A stretch of 64,000 nucleotides of DNA from NCBI GenBank assembly GCA_027563935.2, contig CM050449.1, positions 61,508,056-61,572,055 of the forward strand. The letters run 5' to 3'. This stretch comes from Costus lasius (Eukaryota > Streptophyta > Magnoliopsida > Zingiberales > Costaceae). Position numbers and translations under genes: made by a program. The number at the start of each line of letters is the position of its first letter. Positions within the stretch are counted from its first letter, which is position 1. The notes beneath the pieces are model-generated. The model did not search any database and was not told where the DNA came from. It saw nothing but the letters and a program-made list of their open reading frames with translations. This document shows, in pieces, positions 11,108 through 20,728 of the stretch.

Positions 11108-12685
11108 TGATGGAGGTGGGTTCACTCACAAATAAGGGTGCATTCAAACAACGCTTTTAAGAAAATATTTTTGTATTTTAGATAAAACCGAAATTACTCT
11201 AACGGAATTGAAAAATAGGTTTTTGTATTTTTATAAGTAAAGAAAGCGACACTACTTTACTACTAGAAGAAATAACACTTTAAACTACGAAATGAAATGA
11301 CTAGTAGGAGTACTTATAGTGAGACCCTTGAGCATAGAAGGATCGTATCGTCCCGATCTTCAACGGTCCTACTCTGATGGAAGGTATTGCATCATTACAA
11401 TCAAACACAGACAAACGAGATCCGCACAAGTCACGGATTCATATTACAGAACAAATCTAAGGGGGAGGTTAAGCCTCACAAGTTCCCTTAACACTTAACT
11501 AAAAGAGGAGAGGGAGGGAGAAAGCTTTGCGCTTAGAGAAAGAGTCCTCCAAGTCCTTGCGCCACCTTCAAATAAAGTTCAGATTAGTGTAGAAATCAAG
11601 TTCTAGAAATCAAGGAAGGGAGAGGGGAAGGAACTTAGCCGATTTGAAGCTTGATTGATGTTGCTCTCTTACTAGCCGAAAGTGAAAGAACCCCTAAGGG
11701 TCTTTGTTGATTGCCGAGAACAAAAGGGTGATGAAACTTCCTTAGAGTCCCTCTAAAGTTGCGCAAGATCCTTCAAGTGGTTGAGTTGCGTTGAAGACTT
11801 GAGAAGAAAGGGGAGAAGGGAAAGGGCTCGGCCCTTTGGAGAAGGGGGGAGGTAGAAAACTTCTTTAGGCGACAAACACCAATGCTAACACAAGGTTTCT
11901 TTTTTCACTAGGCAACTAATAGACAAAGAGGGGAGGATTACAATTTATAGGCTCAACAAGCCATGGGCAAGGGTGACAATTCACCCTAGGCGCAATTACA
12001 AAGGTAGGGAAAGAAGTTAATGCTTAATTAATACATTTCCTTGATAATTTTTGAATTTCGAAATCTTGCTTTGGATGGAGCTCCTTGTGATCGATTTCTC
12101 TTGAGCTCCTTCCTTGTTTGCTTGGATGAGATGGCGCCTCAACTTTGAATTTCGAAATGCATTCCTTCAAGAGCAAGGGCGGTTAAAGGCTTCCAAAGGT
12201 GGCTCCTTAAATTGTGGATCTAGATGGTGATCCCTTGATTTGTGGATCTAGATTGAATCTTGATGGCTAGGCGCATTGAATTGTGGGCTGATGTCTTGCA
12301 TTCGAATCAATCATCATAATGAGTGGCGCCTTGGTTGATTAAGAAGGTGGAGTTGCATTCATTGTAAGCCCCTTCAACTTGAAGTCTTTAGTTGAAGTAG
12401 TTGAAGTGCCTCCTTCCATAATTGGAGCTCTACTTGAGTGGCTTAGCTTGAGCTTCCTAGCTTCCCTTGAGCTGGGCTATAACCTGCCCAATTATTAACA
12501 CAAATGCCAGTAGACTTATTCTAGGGGCAAATAAGGAAACTACACAATGCACTAGAGCTTTATTCAATGCAAATAAGGAAAGTGCAAATAAGGAAAGAAA
12601 GATGACCTAGGAGGAAAAGCCATATCTGATGGGCTTCCTCCTAGCCCTTCCAGACCTCCTTGGGGCAGGGTTGGCCCCTCCATCA
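11108..12685 (-). repeat. CRM-like element 3' LTR
   Basis: 1578 bp, same length as 17490-19067. It differs at about four sites: two near 11326-11331, one near 12108 and one near 12504. The first 79 bases in sense (12607-12685) are also the end of the pol reading frame. Confidence 0.95.
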
Positions 12686-13278
12686 TTTCTCCCTGGGTGG
12701 GAAGAATTCTCCTCTGGAGAATCATCCTTGTACCCTTGGAGTAATTCCGGAGCGGCCTGTGCCAATTCTTCTTCGGGAAGCCAGGCCTCCTCACCCGACG
12801 TAAATTTAACACGGTAAAATACTTGTACCTTGTCTGGGGTGAGTCGGGTCTGATCTTCAAGTATGCTCTGCAGTTCAGGCCTATCAGTCAACTCCTCGAG
12901 GTGCACCGGCTCCTCATAGTGCGTGAGATCCTCCACATTGACAGTGGTGGGGATCCCCAAGTCTGGTGGTAGATCCAAGATGTAGGCGTTGTCGTTGATC
13001 TTTTCTATAATGGTGAATGGCCCGATTCCTTTTGGGTCCAACTTGCGGCCAGATCCATGGATGCGCTCCTCCCTGATCCGCAGTATAACCTGTTACCCTA
13101 CAGAGAATATCCTTTCTCGGCGTTTCTTGTTAGCACTCTTGCGATAGGAATTTACAGCATCAAGCATTTGACAATATATTTCATGATGTAAATGAGACAT
13201 GTGAGTAGCAAAATCTTTAGCAGACATAGAAATATGAGAGTGCCTAGGTAAAGGAAACAAATCAACAGGTTTTCTGGG
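12607..13278 (-). pseudogene. CRM-like integrase C-terminus and chromodomain-like tail
   Basis: Direct in-frame continuation of the polyprotein after TAG (13279-13281). About 62 codons further is a second stop, TAA (13093-13095), and the rest is open to 12607. The product would cover the integrase C-terminal domain (LDPKGIGPFTIIEKINDNAY), a chromodomain-like stretch (FYRVKFTSGEEAWLPEEEL) and an arginine-rich end (RRSGRARRKPIRYG). Chromodomain-type tails steer chromovirus integration to particular chromatin. The last 26 or so codons lie inside the 3' LTR, over the PPT. Two nonsense codons in such a young copy imply help in trans or damage after insertion. Confidence 0.88.
12686..12694 (-). other. 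CRM-like polypurine tract
   Basis: AGGGAGAAA on the sense strand, immediately before TGATGG of the 3' LTR and inside the coding frame. Confidence 0.7.
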
Positions 13279-16200
13279 CTAGTACCCTAAGTTGGCCTGA
13301 AAAGGGGACAATCCTGTGGTTTTGTTGACAACACTATTATAGGAGAACTCGGCAATGGGCAACAGCTTATCCCATGTGCCTGGGTGCTCTCCTACCAAAC
13401 TCCTCAAAATGCTCCCCAGTGATCGATTGACCACTTCGGTCTGCCCATCCGTCTGAGGATGATAGGCCGTGGAGAACTTGAGTTTGGTTCCCAACATAGC
13501 CCACAGGGTTTTCCAGAAATGTCCAACAAACCTGGAATCCCTATCAGAAACTATAGTCAGAGGGGTACCTCTATGTTTAACAACCTCCTTAAAGAATAAC
13601 CTAGCTACATGTGATGCATCTGTGGTTTTGTAGCAAGGTATAAAGTGTGCCATCTTGGTAAACCTATCCACTACGACAAAAATAGAATCATGTCTGGAGG
13701 GAGTCCTTGGTAAACCTAAGATGAAGTCCATGCTAAGGTCTTGCCATGGTGCTTGAGGAATGGGCAGGGGTGTGTACAGACCATAGTTATGTTTCTGAGT
13801 TTTCCTGGTCTGACAGGTCCTACAATGTCTGACAACCTTAGCTACATCCCTGTAGAGGTTCGGCCAGAAGAACCGTTCCTCCACTAAGGCTTGAGTTTTG
13901 TCCCGGCCATGGTGCCCGGCAGACCCTCCTCCGTGGATCTCCCAAACAAGGAAGTCTCGGATTGAGGTCTTGGGAATGCACAACTTTGGCCCAAGAAACA
14001 GAAACTCATCCCTTAGGGTATAAAGGGGATGACTCAAAGGATCTATGCTAAGCTCAGAATAAATGCTAGAGAAATCAGGGCATTCTAGGTATTCATGCTT
14101 CATGCGATCAAATCCAACTACTTCAACAGATAAAGTTTGCATAAGTAAAACTACTCTACTCAATGCATCAGCAACTTTATTTTCAGTCCCAGATTTATGT
14201 TTTAAAACAAAAGTATACTGTTGAAGGTACTCTACCCATTTAGCATGCCTAGCATTTAACTTCTTTTGAGCACTTAGAAAAGATAAAGCTTGGTGATCAC
14301 TATTTAGAATGAATTCGTTATGTATCAGATAGTGTCTCCAGTGCCTTAAGGATTGCACTACAGCATAGAACTCCTTATCGTAGGTAGTATATCTTTGTTT
14401 AGCCTCATTTAACTTCTCACTAAAGTAAGCTATGGGGTGACCTTCCTGACTAAGGGTACCTCCTATTCCTACTCCTGAGGCATCACAGTCCACTATGAAA
14501 ACTTTAGAGAAGTCAGGTAATTTTAGGACAGGGGCAGTGGTCATTCTAGACTTAAGCTCCACAAAAGCTCTACTAGCAGACTTAGGCCAACTAAACTCAC
14601 CTTGTTTCATACAGTTAGTTATAGGGGCTACTATGGTGCTAAAGTTTCTGATGAACCTCCTATAAAAGGCAGCTAGACCATGGAAGCTCCTAATCTCAGT
14701 CAAAGTCTTGGGTTCAGGCCAGTCTAAGATGGCTTGGATTTTGCTAGGGTCAGCTTGAAGTCCTTGGTCTGAAACTATGAAGCCTAAAAAGACAACCCTA
14801 GGGGAAAGGAAAGAACATTTTTTCAGGTTTAGGTATAGCTTTTCTTCCTGAAGTAAGTCTAGGGTTTTTCTAAGGTGTTCCATGTGTTCTTCTCGGGTCT
14901 TACTATAGATTAGGATGTCATCAAAGTAAACTACTAAGAATCTTCCTATGTAAGGCTTCAAGACCTGGTTCATTAACCTCATGAAGGTTGAGGGGGCATT
15001 AGAAAGGCCAAAGGGCATGACTAGCCACTCATATAAGCCATCCTTGGTTTTAAAGGCAGTCTTCCACTCATCCCCAAGTCTGATCCTAACTTGGTGGTAG
15101 CCACTTCTAAGGTCTAGCTTGCTAAACCACTTAGAACCTACCAGCATGTCAAGCATGTCATCTAATCTTGGGATGGGAAATCTATACTTGATGGTTATTC
15201 TGTTCATGGCCCTACAGTCTATACACATGCGCCAGCTTCCATCCTTCTTTGGGGTAAGAAGGGCGGGTACTGCACACGGGCTAAGGCTTTCCCTAATGAA
15301 ACCCTTGTCTAACAGTTCATCTACTTGTCTTTTGAGCTCTTGGTGCTCAGTAGGGTTCATCCTATAGTGGGGCAAGTGTGGGAGAGTAGAACCCGGGACA
15401 AGGTCTATGGCATGTTGGATTTCTCTAAGGGGAGGTAAGCCATCGGGAAGTTCCTCTCTGGTGAGATCAGAGTACCCTGAGAGTAGGGTCTCAACTTCCT
15501 TGGGTATGGGTGACTCCTCATCTGGGTTGGTTCCCTTAATGACTAAGGAGTACACTTGCTTGGATTCTAAGCAGTCTTGGGTAAAGGCATGGGACCTTAT
15601 GAGTTGGATGGTTGGCTTGGATTCCTTAGGTTCCTCTATCCTACCCTTATTGGTGGCAGCCTTAAGTTCCTTAGGCATGGAAGGCTTCAGTTTGATCTTT
15701 TGCCCATCATGGCTAAAGACATAGGTGTTAGTCCGACCGTAGTGGATAACATCCATATCATATAACCACGGACGACCGAGTAAGACTTGGGCGACATCCA
15801 TGGTTATGACGTCACACCAAATCTTGCCTTGGTAGATGGCAAACTGAAGGGGCACTAGGCACCTATGGGTAACTGGGACACTAGACTGGTTGACCCAGGA
15901 TATGCTATAGGGATTAGGGTGCGGTTCTGCCTTAAGGTTGAATTTTACTAAGGCTGTGTGAGAGACCGCGTTTAGACTACTTCCCCCATCTATCACTACT
16001 TTGCACATGTTACCATTGCATTTCGTGTAGGTGTGGAAAATACTGGTCCTACACCAGTCCTCGGTTGGGGTAGGTTTGATTAGGGTGCACCTAACCACTC
16101 CTAAGGTGTCGTGGGTTTGTTCTTCACCACTATCATAAGTTAGTTCTTCCCAAACCGTACAACCAGAGTCAGGGTTATGGATTTCCTCGTGGTTTTCCTC

Positions 16201-17313
16201 ATAGGTTTCTTCACATTTTTCCTCACCTAAGTACAGGACTCTCTTGGGGCAGTCTTTCATATAGTGTCCTACTTGGTGGCAAGCATGGCAAACGACTCTA
16301 GGTTCTTGGACAGTCCTAGGTCTAGAGGGTGTTGGGGTTGGAGCTTTGGGTTGAGAACTTGAGGGGCTTGAGGAGGGTGCCTTGGGGTAAGTTCTAGGGG
16401 AGATTAACTCTCTCCTAAAGGCTCTCTTTATGTTTTCCTCTACCTCTAAGGCTCTTTGGTAGGCGACTTCTCTAGACTCTATTTGGAAATAGGTCATTCC
16501 TCTTTTGATCTCGGGTCTAAGTCCATTCTTATACCTACTAAGGGAGACATGGGGTTCCTCATGGATGCCACTCCTCAAAAGGAGTTCATCAAACCTAGTG
16601 GTGTAATCGGTGACGGTCTGACTACCCTGGACTAGGCTCATGGCTTCATCGATAATCTTAAGTTGGAAATAGGGAGGGACATATTTTTCCCTAAGTTTGT
16701 CTCGCATGTCTTCCCATCTCTCAATAGGAGGGCGCCTAAACAACTCTATGTTCTTCTCTATGCTTGTCCAGTATAACCTAGCAGTGCCTTCTAGGAGACA
16801 TCGGGTGAACCTAACCTTGGATTGACTAGGCATCATGCTCCAGTCGAAATACCGTTCAAGTTTGTCTACCCAATCTAGGAACTCTCTAGGGTCAAGGGAA
16901 CCACTAAAGGTTGGGGGTGAGAGTTTGATGTTGCGTTGCACTTCATCCTCTCTAGGTCTGTGGTAGGTTTGAGCACGTGGCTCATTCCACTCAGGTTCTT
17001 GGTCTTCCCTAGGTCTTTGATAGGGTCGAGCATGTGGATCTTCCCATTCAGGTTCTTGGACTCTCCTATTATGGTTCCTATTGTTTTGGGGATGTTCACC
17101 TAGGATGGGTTCACTTGAGGGCCGACTAGGGGGTCTATCATCCCTAAGATTTTCAGGATTTGGGAGTCTAGCTCTAATATCCCTAAGTTCCTCTTGGAAG
17201 GACGCTATCATGTTAAAGAGTCTAGCCATGTCATTAGGTTCAGCTTGCCTAGTAATATCATTGAATTCAGGGTGGTTATTATAATTTGCTCCTGATCTAG
17301 TAGTCATGGTCAA
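13279..17313 (-). CDS. CRM-like gag-pol polyprotein, stops early
   Basis: A 1344-residue frame holding almost the whole gypsy polyprotein. Gag is about residues 1-335, with zinc knuckle CHACHQVGHYMKDC near 341-354. The protease-like VVIDGGSSLN is near 440, and RT runs from CIDCRAMNRITIKYRFPIPR to YFDDILIYS near 795-803. RNase H (VDCDASGVGIGG) is near 937. Integrase follows, with an HHCC finger (HHGRDK...CRTCQ) near 1135-1165 and D,D,E in VVVDRFTK, VSDRDSRF and TDGQTEVVNRS near 1190-1300. It makes capsid, copies RNA and integrates cDNA. ATG at 17313 follows a short leader. It ends at TAG, but the same frame continues to 12607. Natural length would be about 1570 codons. Confidence 0.93.
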   Translation of the reverse strand: MTMTTRSGANYNNHPEFNDITRQAEPNDMARLFNMIASFQEELRDIRARLPNPENLRDDRPPSRPSSEPILGEHPQNNRNHNRRVQEPEWEDPHARPYQRPREDQEPEWNEPRAQTYHRPREDEVQRNIKLSPPTFSGSLDPREFLDWVDKLERYFDWSMMPSQSKVRFTRCLLEGTARLYWTSIEKNIELFRRPPIERWEDMRDKLREKYVPPYFQLKIIDEAMSLVQGSQTVTDYTTRFDELLLRSGIHEEPHVSLSRYKNGLRPEIKRGMTYFQIESREVAYQRALEVEENIKRAFRRELISPRTYPKAPSSSPSSSQPKAPTPTPSRPRTVQEPRVVCHACHQVGHYMKDCPKRVLYLGEEKCEETYEENHEEIHNPDSGCTVWEELTYDSGEEQTHDTLGVVRCTLIKPTPTEDWCRTSIFHTYTKCNGNMCKVVIDGGSSLNAVSHTALVKFNLKAEPHPNPYSISWVNQSSVPVTHRCLVPLQFAIYQGKIWCDVITMDVAQVLLGRPWLYDMDVIHYGRTNTYVFSHDGQKIKLKPSMPKELKAATNKGRIEEPKESKPTIQLIRSHAFTQDCLESKQVYSLVIKGTNPDEESPIPKEVETLLSGYSDLTREELPDGLPPLREIQHAIDLVPGSTLPHLPHYRMNPTEHQELKRQVDELLDKGFIRESLSPCAVPALLTPKKDGSWRMCIDCRAMNRITIKYRFPIPRLDDMLDMLVGSKWFSKLDLRSGYHQVRIRLGDEWKTAFKTKDGLYEWLVMPFGLSNAPSTFMRLMNQVLKPYIGRFLVVYFDDILIYSKTREEHMEHLRKTLDLLQEEKLYLNLKKCSFLSPRVVFLGFIVSDQGLQADPSKIQAILDWPEPKTLTEIRSFHGLAAFYRRFIRNFSTIVAPITNCMKQGEFSWPKSASRAFVELKSRMTTAPVLKLPDFSKVFIVDCDASGVGIGGTLSQEGHPIAYFSEKLNEAKQRYTTYDKEFYAVVQSLRHWRHYLIHNEFILNSDHQALSFLSAQKKLNARHAKWVEYLQQYTFVLKHKSGTENKVADALSRVVLLMQTLSVEVVGFDRMKHEYLECPDFSSIYSELSIDPLSHPLYTLRDEFLFLGPKLCIPKTSIRDFLVWEIHGGGSAGHHGRDKTQALVEERFFWPNLYRDVAKVVRHCRTCQTRKTQKHNYGLYTPLPIPQAPWQDLSMDFILGLPRTPSRHDSIFVVVDRFTKMAHFIPCYKTTDASHVARLFFKEVVKHRGTPLTIVSDRDSRFVGHFWKTLWAMLGTKLKFSTAYHPQTDGQTEVVNRSLGSILRSLVGEHPGTWDKLLPIAEFSYNSVVNKTTGLSPFQANLGY

Positions 17314-17489
17314 AGATAGTTTTGAAAGAAATTTAGTTTTGAAAATAAGGCTCCTAAAAATGATATATTAGATAATAGCCTTTTATGAGATCAACTTCTT
17401 TCAAACACCTAGGTCCAAGAAGGTCTTAGAATTTGAAAATTAGTTTTTAGGCTAAAAATCTATTCTAAGAGTCTGCTCTGATACCAAAC
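17314..17489 (-). other. CRM-like leader and tRNA-Met PBS
   Basis: A short untranslated leader between the 5' LTR and gag. The PBS at 17475-17489 reads in sense GTTTGGTATCAGAGC, complementary to the 3' end of initiator tRNA-Met. No strong structure was noticed. Confidence 0.8.
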
Positions 17490-19067
17490 TGATGGAGGTG
17501 GGTTCACTCACAAATAAGGGTGCATTCAAACAACGCTTTTAAGAAAATATTTTTGTATTTTAGATAAAACCGAAATTACTCTAACGGAATTGAAAAATAG
17601 GTTTTTGTATTTTTATAAGTAAAGAAAGCGACACTACTTTACTACTAGAAGAAATAACACTTTAAACTACGAAATGAAATGACTAGTAGGAGTACTTACA
17701 GTGCGACCCTTGAGCATAGAAGGATCGTATCGTCCCGATCTTCAACGGTCCTACTCTGATGGAAGGTATTGCATCATTACAATCAAACACAGACAAACGA
17801 GATCCGCACAAGTCACGGATTCATATTACAGAACAAATCTAAGGGGGAGGTTAAGCCTCACAAGTTCCCTTAACACTTAACTAAAAGAGGAGAGGGAGGG
17901 AGAAAGCTTTGCGCTTAGAGAAAGAGTCCTCCAAGTCCTTGCGCCACCTTCAAATAAAGTTCAGATTAGTGTAGAAATCAAGTTCTAGAAATCAAGGAAG
18001 GGAGAGGGGAAGGAACTTAGCCGATTTGAAGCTTGATTGATGTTGCTCTCTTACTAGCCGAAAGTGAAAGAACCCCTAAGGGTCTTTGTTGATTGCCGAG
18101 AACAAAAGGGTGATGAAACTTCCTTAGAGTCCCTCTAAAGTTGCGCAAGATCCTTCAAGTGGTTGAGTTGCGTTGAAGACTTGAGAAGAAAGGGGAGAAG
18201 GGAAAGGGCTCGGCCCTTTGGAGAAGGGGGGAGGTAGAAAACTTCTTTAGGCGACAAACACCAATGCTAACACAAGGTTTCTTTTTTCACTAGGCAACTA
18301 ATAGACAAAGAGGGGAGGATTACAATTTATAGGCTCAACAAGCCATGGGCAAGGGTGACAATTCACCCTAGGCGCAATTACAAAGGTAGGGAAAGAAGTT
18401 AATGCTTAATTAATACATTTCCTTGATAATTTTTGAATTTCGAAATCTTGCTTTGGATGGAGCTCCTTGTGATCGATTTATCTTGAGCTCCTTCCTTGTT
18501 TGCTTGGATGAGATGGCGCCTCAACTTTGAATTTCGAAATGCATTCCTTCAAGAGCAAGGGCGGTTAAAGGCTTCCAAAGGTGGCTCCTTAAATTGTGGA
18601 TCTAGATGGTGATCCCTTGATTTGTGGATCTAGATTGAATCTTGATGGCTAGGCGCATTGAATTGTGGGCTGATGTCTTGCATTCGAATCAATCATCATA
18701 ATGAGTGGCGCCTTGGTTGATTAAGAAGGTGGAGTTGCATTCATTGTAAGCCCCTTCAACTTGAAGTCTTTAGTTGAAGTAGTTGAAGTGCCTCCTTCCA
18801 TAATTGGAGCTCTACTTGAGTGGCTTAGCTTGAGCTTCCTAGCTTCCCTTGAGCTGGGCTATAACCTGCCCAATTATTAACACAAAGGCCAGTAGACTTA
18901 TTCTAGGGGCAAATAAGGAAACTACACAATGCACTAGAGCTTTATTCAATGCAAATAAGGAAAGTGCAAATAAGGAAAGAAAGATGACCTAGGAGGAAAA
19001 GCCATATCTGATGGGCTTCCTCCTAGCCCTTCCAGACCTCCTTGGGGCAGGGTTGGCCCCTCCATCA
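17490..19067 (-). repeat. CRM-like element 5' LTR
   Basis: 1578 bp, TGATGG...CCATCA, followed on the plus strand by TSD GTAAG (19068-19072). Nearly identical to 11108-12685. Confidence 0.95.
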
Positions 19068-19347
19068 GTAAGTGAGATCCAGTCTGATCATGTTTGATTG
19101 ATAAGGGCTTGAGATCGGTAAGCTTCGATTGAGAGAATGGATGCTAGATCGGTGAGATCTGGAGCATCAAGAGATGAACGGTCAGATCTTAAGCCGTAGG
19201 GGTTTTTGTTATGATCTGGACTAGTTGCTTGGTTTGTTTGGTTATTGAACCAAATCGATTTGAACCAGCTCATTGGGTGAGCGCATGGTTCAAGTAAAGA
19301 GGCATTGGCGATTGGGGTAATGCATGGTCGCATGAACGTTGAGACAT

Positions 19348-19365
19348 TGCTATTTTTAGATAGCA
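19348..19365 (+). promoter_or_regulatory. TATA-like hairpin of family A LTR
   Basis: TGCTAT/ATAGCA stem around a T-rich core, with CTATTTTTAG at the centre. Equivalent copies keep the CTA-TTTT-TAG core with different, still paired flanks: GGTTTCTA/TAGAAACC at 6975-6994, TTTTCTA/TAGAAAA at 54993-55010, TGCTA/TAGCA at 36065-36078. A core-promoter role is inferred from position and T/A content. Confidence 0.5.
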
Positions 19366-19791
19366 TGTTCTCTAACGTGACCACATCTCACGTTCACGCC
19401 AAGAGAACTTCTCTCTCGCCTTTCCCCACTTACTCTCGAGAGGGCATTTGTGTATGACGAGTCTTGGACGCCTTGGAGAGTCATTTGGCAAAGCGAGCAA
19501 AGCTTCATCCATCCCTTCCATTCGATCAAAGACACCTCTTGGAACCTTGCTAGCACAAGGAGCACCAAGGAAGTGAGCGCATCCTCATTCTTGTGTGCGC
19601 ATCATTTGGAGGAGATCTCTCTTGCTCTCTCTTTCCAAGACGCCATCCAACACATTGCTTCGGTATGAATTCTTTTCATGTTGTTAAGTTGATCATATTG
19701 CATGCGATGATACTAAGAAACCCACTCCGCTGCTTTAGAAGAAATTTTTCATGCGCCTATCTAGGGTTTCGCCACCTACTGAGGACTTTCA

Positions 19792-19806
19792 ATTGGTATC
19801 AGAGCC
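19792..19806 (+). other. A1 primer-binding site
   Basis: ATTGGTATCAGAGCC directly after the 5' LTR; TGGTATCAGAGC matches the complement of the initiator tRNA-Met 3' end. Confidence 0.9.
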
Positions 19807-20521
19807 TTGGTTGATGCATGTTTTATGATTGCTATACCATGTTTTGTGATCCATGTTTGCGCAACATGCTTAGATCTATAGGTTAGGTTACATGCGAAAA
19901 TGATTACATATGTTTTTCATGTTTGAGCATGTATGAAAGTCGGCGCATCTTTATTGTTGATGTTTTATCAAACGTATATTACTTGCGCGACCTCACTAGA
20001 TCTAAGGTCTTACTATAAATCCTTGGACGGGTTAGTAGGGTTGATGTCATCCTCTAGGTTAGATCCAACCAGTCTGATCAGATCATCTGATAGCCTAGAT
20101 GGGTCGACCAGATAGCACCTTTGTGCAAGCAAGAGGTGGCTGTAGGTCGACTGCATCACAGGCGTGTAGCGATGTCTGGTTGAGACAACCCATGAACGAA
20201 CATGAGTTAGGCCCGGGGTCACACCCGCTTGCCAGAACTCATGGGGTGGTTCAGCCCTTGGCGCATGCATAGTTGACCACTGGGTCGACTCAAGTCAGTT
20301 AGGACTTGGTGCATGCAAGGGCACTGGATCTGATTAGATTGGATGAGTGGATCCCTATTAATGGACCATTGTAAGGTTGTAGGGCATATAAGAATATTAA
20401 AATTGATGCCAAAGGGGTTTTCAAAACTTTAATTTCTTAATTGGATCACATGCTGTTTGGATGCCATATGTGTGTTTATTTTATCTTATGTGGGCTGCCC
20501 GTTTAATGTGTGCTGTGCTGG

Positions 20522-20618
20522 GGCCTGCGTGCCTGGAAATTAAATGTAAATTATTTTATTGTGATCTGCGCATCACATTTCCATTAATTTATAGAGTGTT
20601 ATTGACCTGCGTGTCAAT
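20522..20618 (+). ncRNA. Triple CTGCG-loop hairpin array in A1 leader
   Basis: Three hairpins share a 6-nt loop CTGCGN: GGC/GCC (20522-20533), GTGAT/ATCAC (20561-20576) and ATTGAC/GTCAAT (20601-20618). All four A leaders keep them: 42183-42285 in A2, 56179-56276 in A3, 63595-63686 in A4. The third stem shows compensatory changes (AGTGAC/GTCACT in A2, GTTGAC/GTCAAC in A4). A structured RNA element of unknown role, annotated here for its structure. Confidence 0.6.
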
Positions 20619-20656
20619 CTTGTCTAGATAGTTAAATTGTAATTTAATTAGACAAG
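20619..20656 (+). ncRNA. Two-stem hairpin in A1 leader
   Basis: Outer stem CTTGTCTA/TAGACAAG and inner stem TTAAATT/AATTTAA around a GT loop. In A4 (63557-63594) the outer stem is the same and the inner stem is ATCAAA/TTTGAT. A2 and A3 keep a comparable fold. Pairing is kept while sequence changes. Confidence 0.6.
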
Positions 20657-20684
20657 AGCACAGAGCACACTTGGTAGAGGCGCA

Positions 20685-20728
20685 TGCAGCAGTGGCTTGA
20701 CCAGGTGGGAGGTCCAAGGTTCGACTCT
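20685..20728 (+). other. tRNA-like A-box/B-box pair in A1 leader
   Basis: B-box-like GGTTCGACTCT (20718-20728), one mismatch from the consensus, lies 22 nt after an A-box-like TGCAGCAGTGG (20685-20695). Both are kept in A2 (42072-42115, minus) and A3 (about 56344-56387). A4 lacks the segment. It could be a tRNA-derived SINE head captured by the family or chance similarity. It is not a full tRNA gene; the T-arm pairs poorly. Confidence 0.4.

Larger units (their letters stand above)
11108..19067 (-). mobile_element. Complete gypsy chromovirus, CRM-like clade
   Basis: A 7960-bp minus-strand Ty3/gypsy element with TSD GTAAG (11103-11107 and 19068-19072) and two 1578-bp LTRs starting TGATGG and ending CCATCA. 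It has a tRNA-Met PBS, one long gag-pol frame and a PPT. Only four LTR differences are visible by eye, so the insertion is very recent. The clade call rests on the RT pattern (DGLYEWLVMPFGLSNAPSTF) and on coding sequence running into the 3' LTR, a known trait of some CRM elements. CRM membership is likely, not proven. Confidence 0.92.
10149..19791 (+). repeat. A1 5' LTR, split by the CRM-like element
   Basis: Left part 10149-11107, right part 19073-19791, joined at GTAAG. The uninterrupted 3' LTR shows the empty site near 25619-25623. The insertion lies upstream of the TATA-like hairpin (19348-19365), separating distal U3 from the promoter-proximal part. The exon-1 ATG seen in other copies reads ATT here (19654-19656). 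Confidence 0.93.

Noticed and set aside
19450..19668. 72-codon frame in A1 LTR as a separate gene
   Set aside because: It ends in the TGA of the predicted donor GTATGA and is not open in A2; better seen as part of exon 1 or chance.
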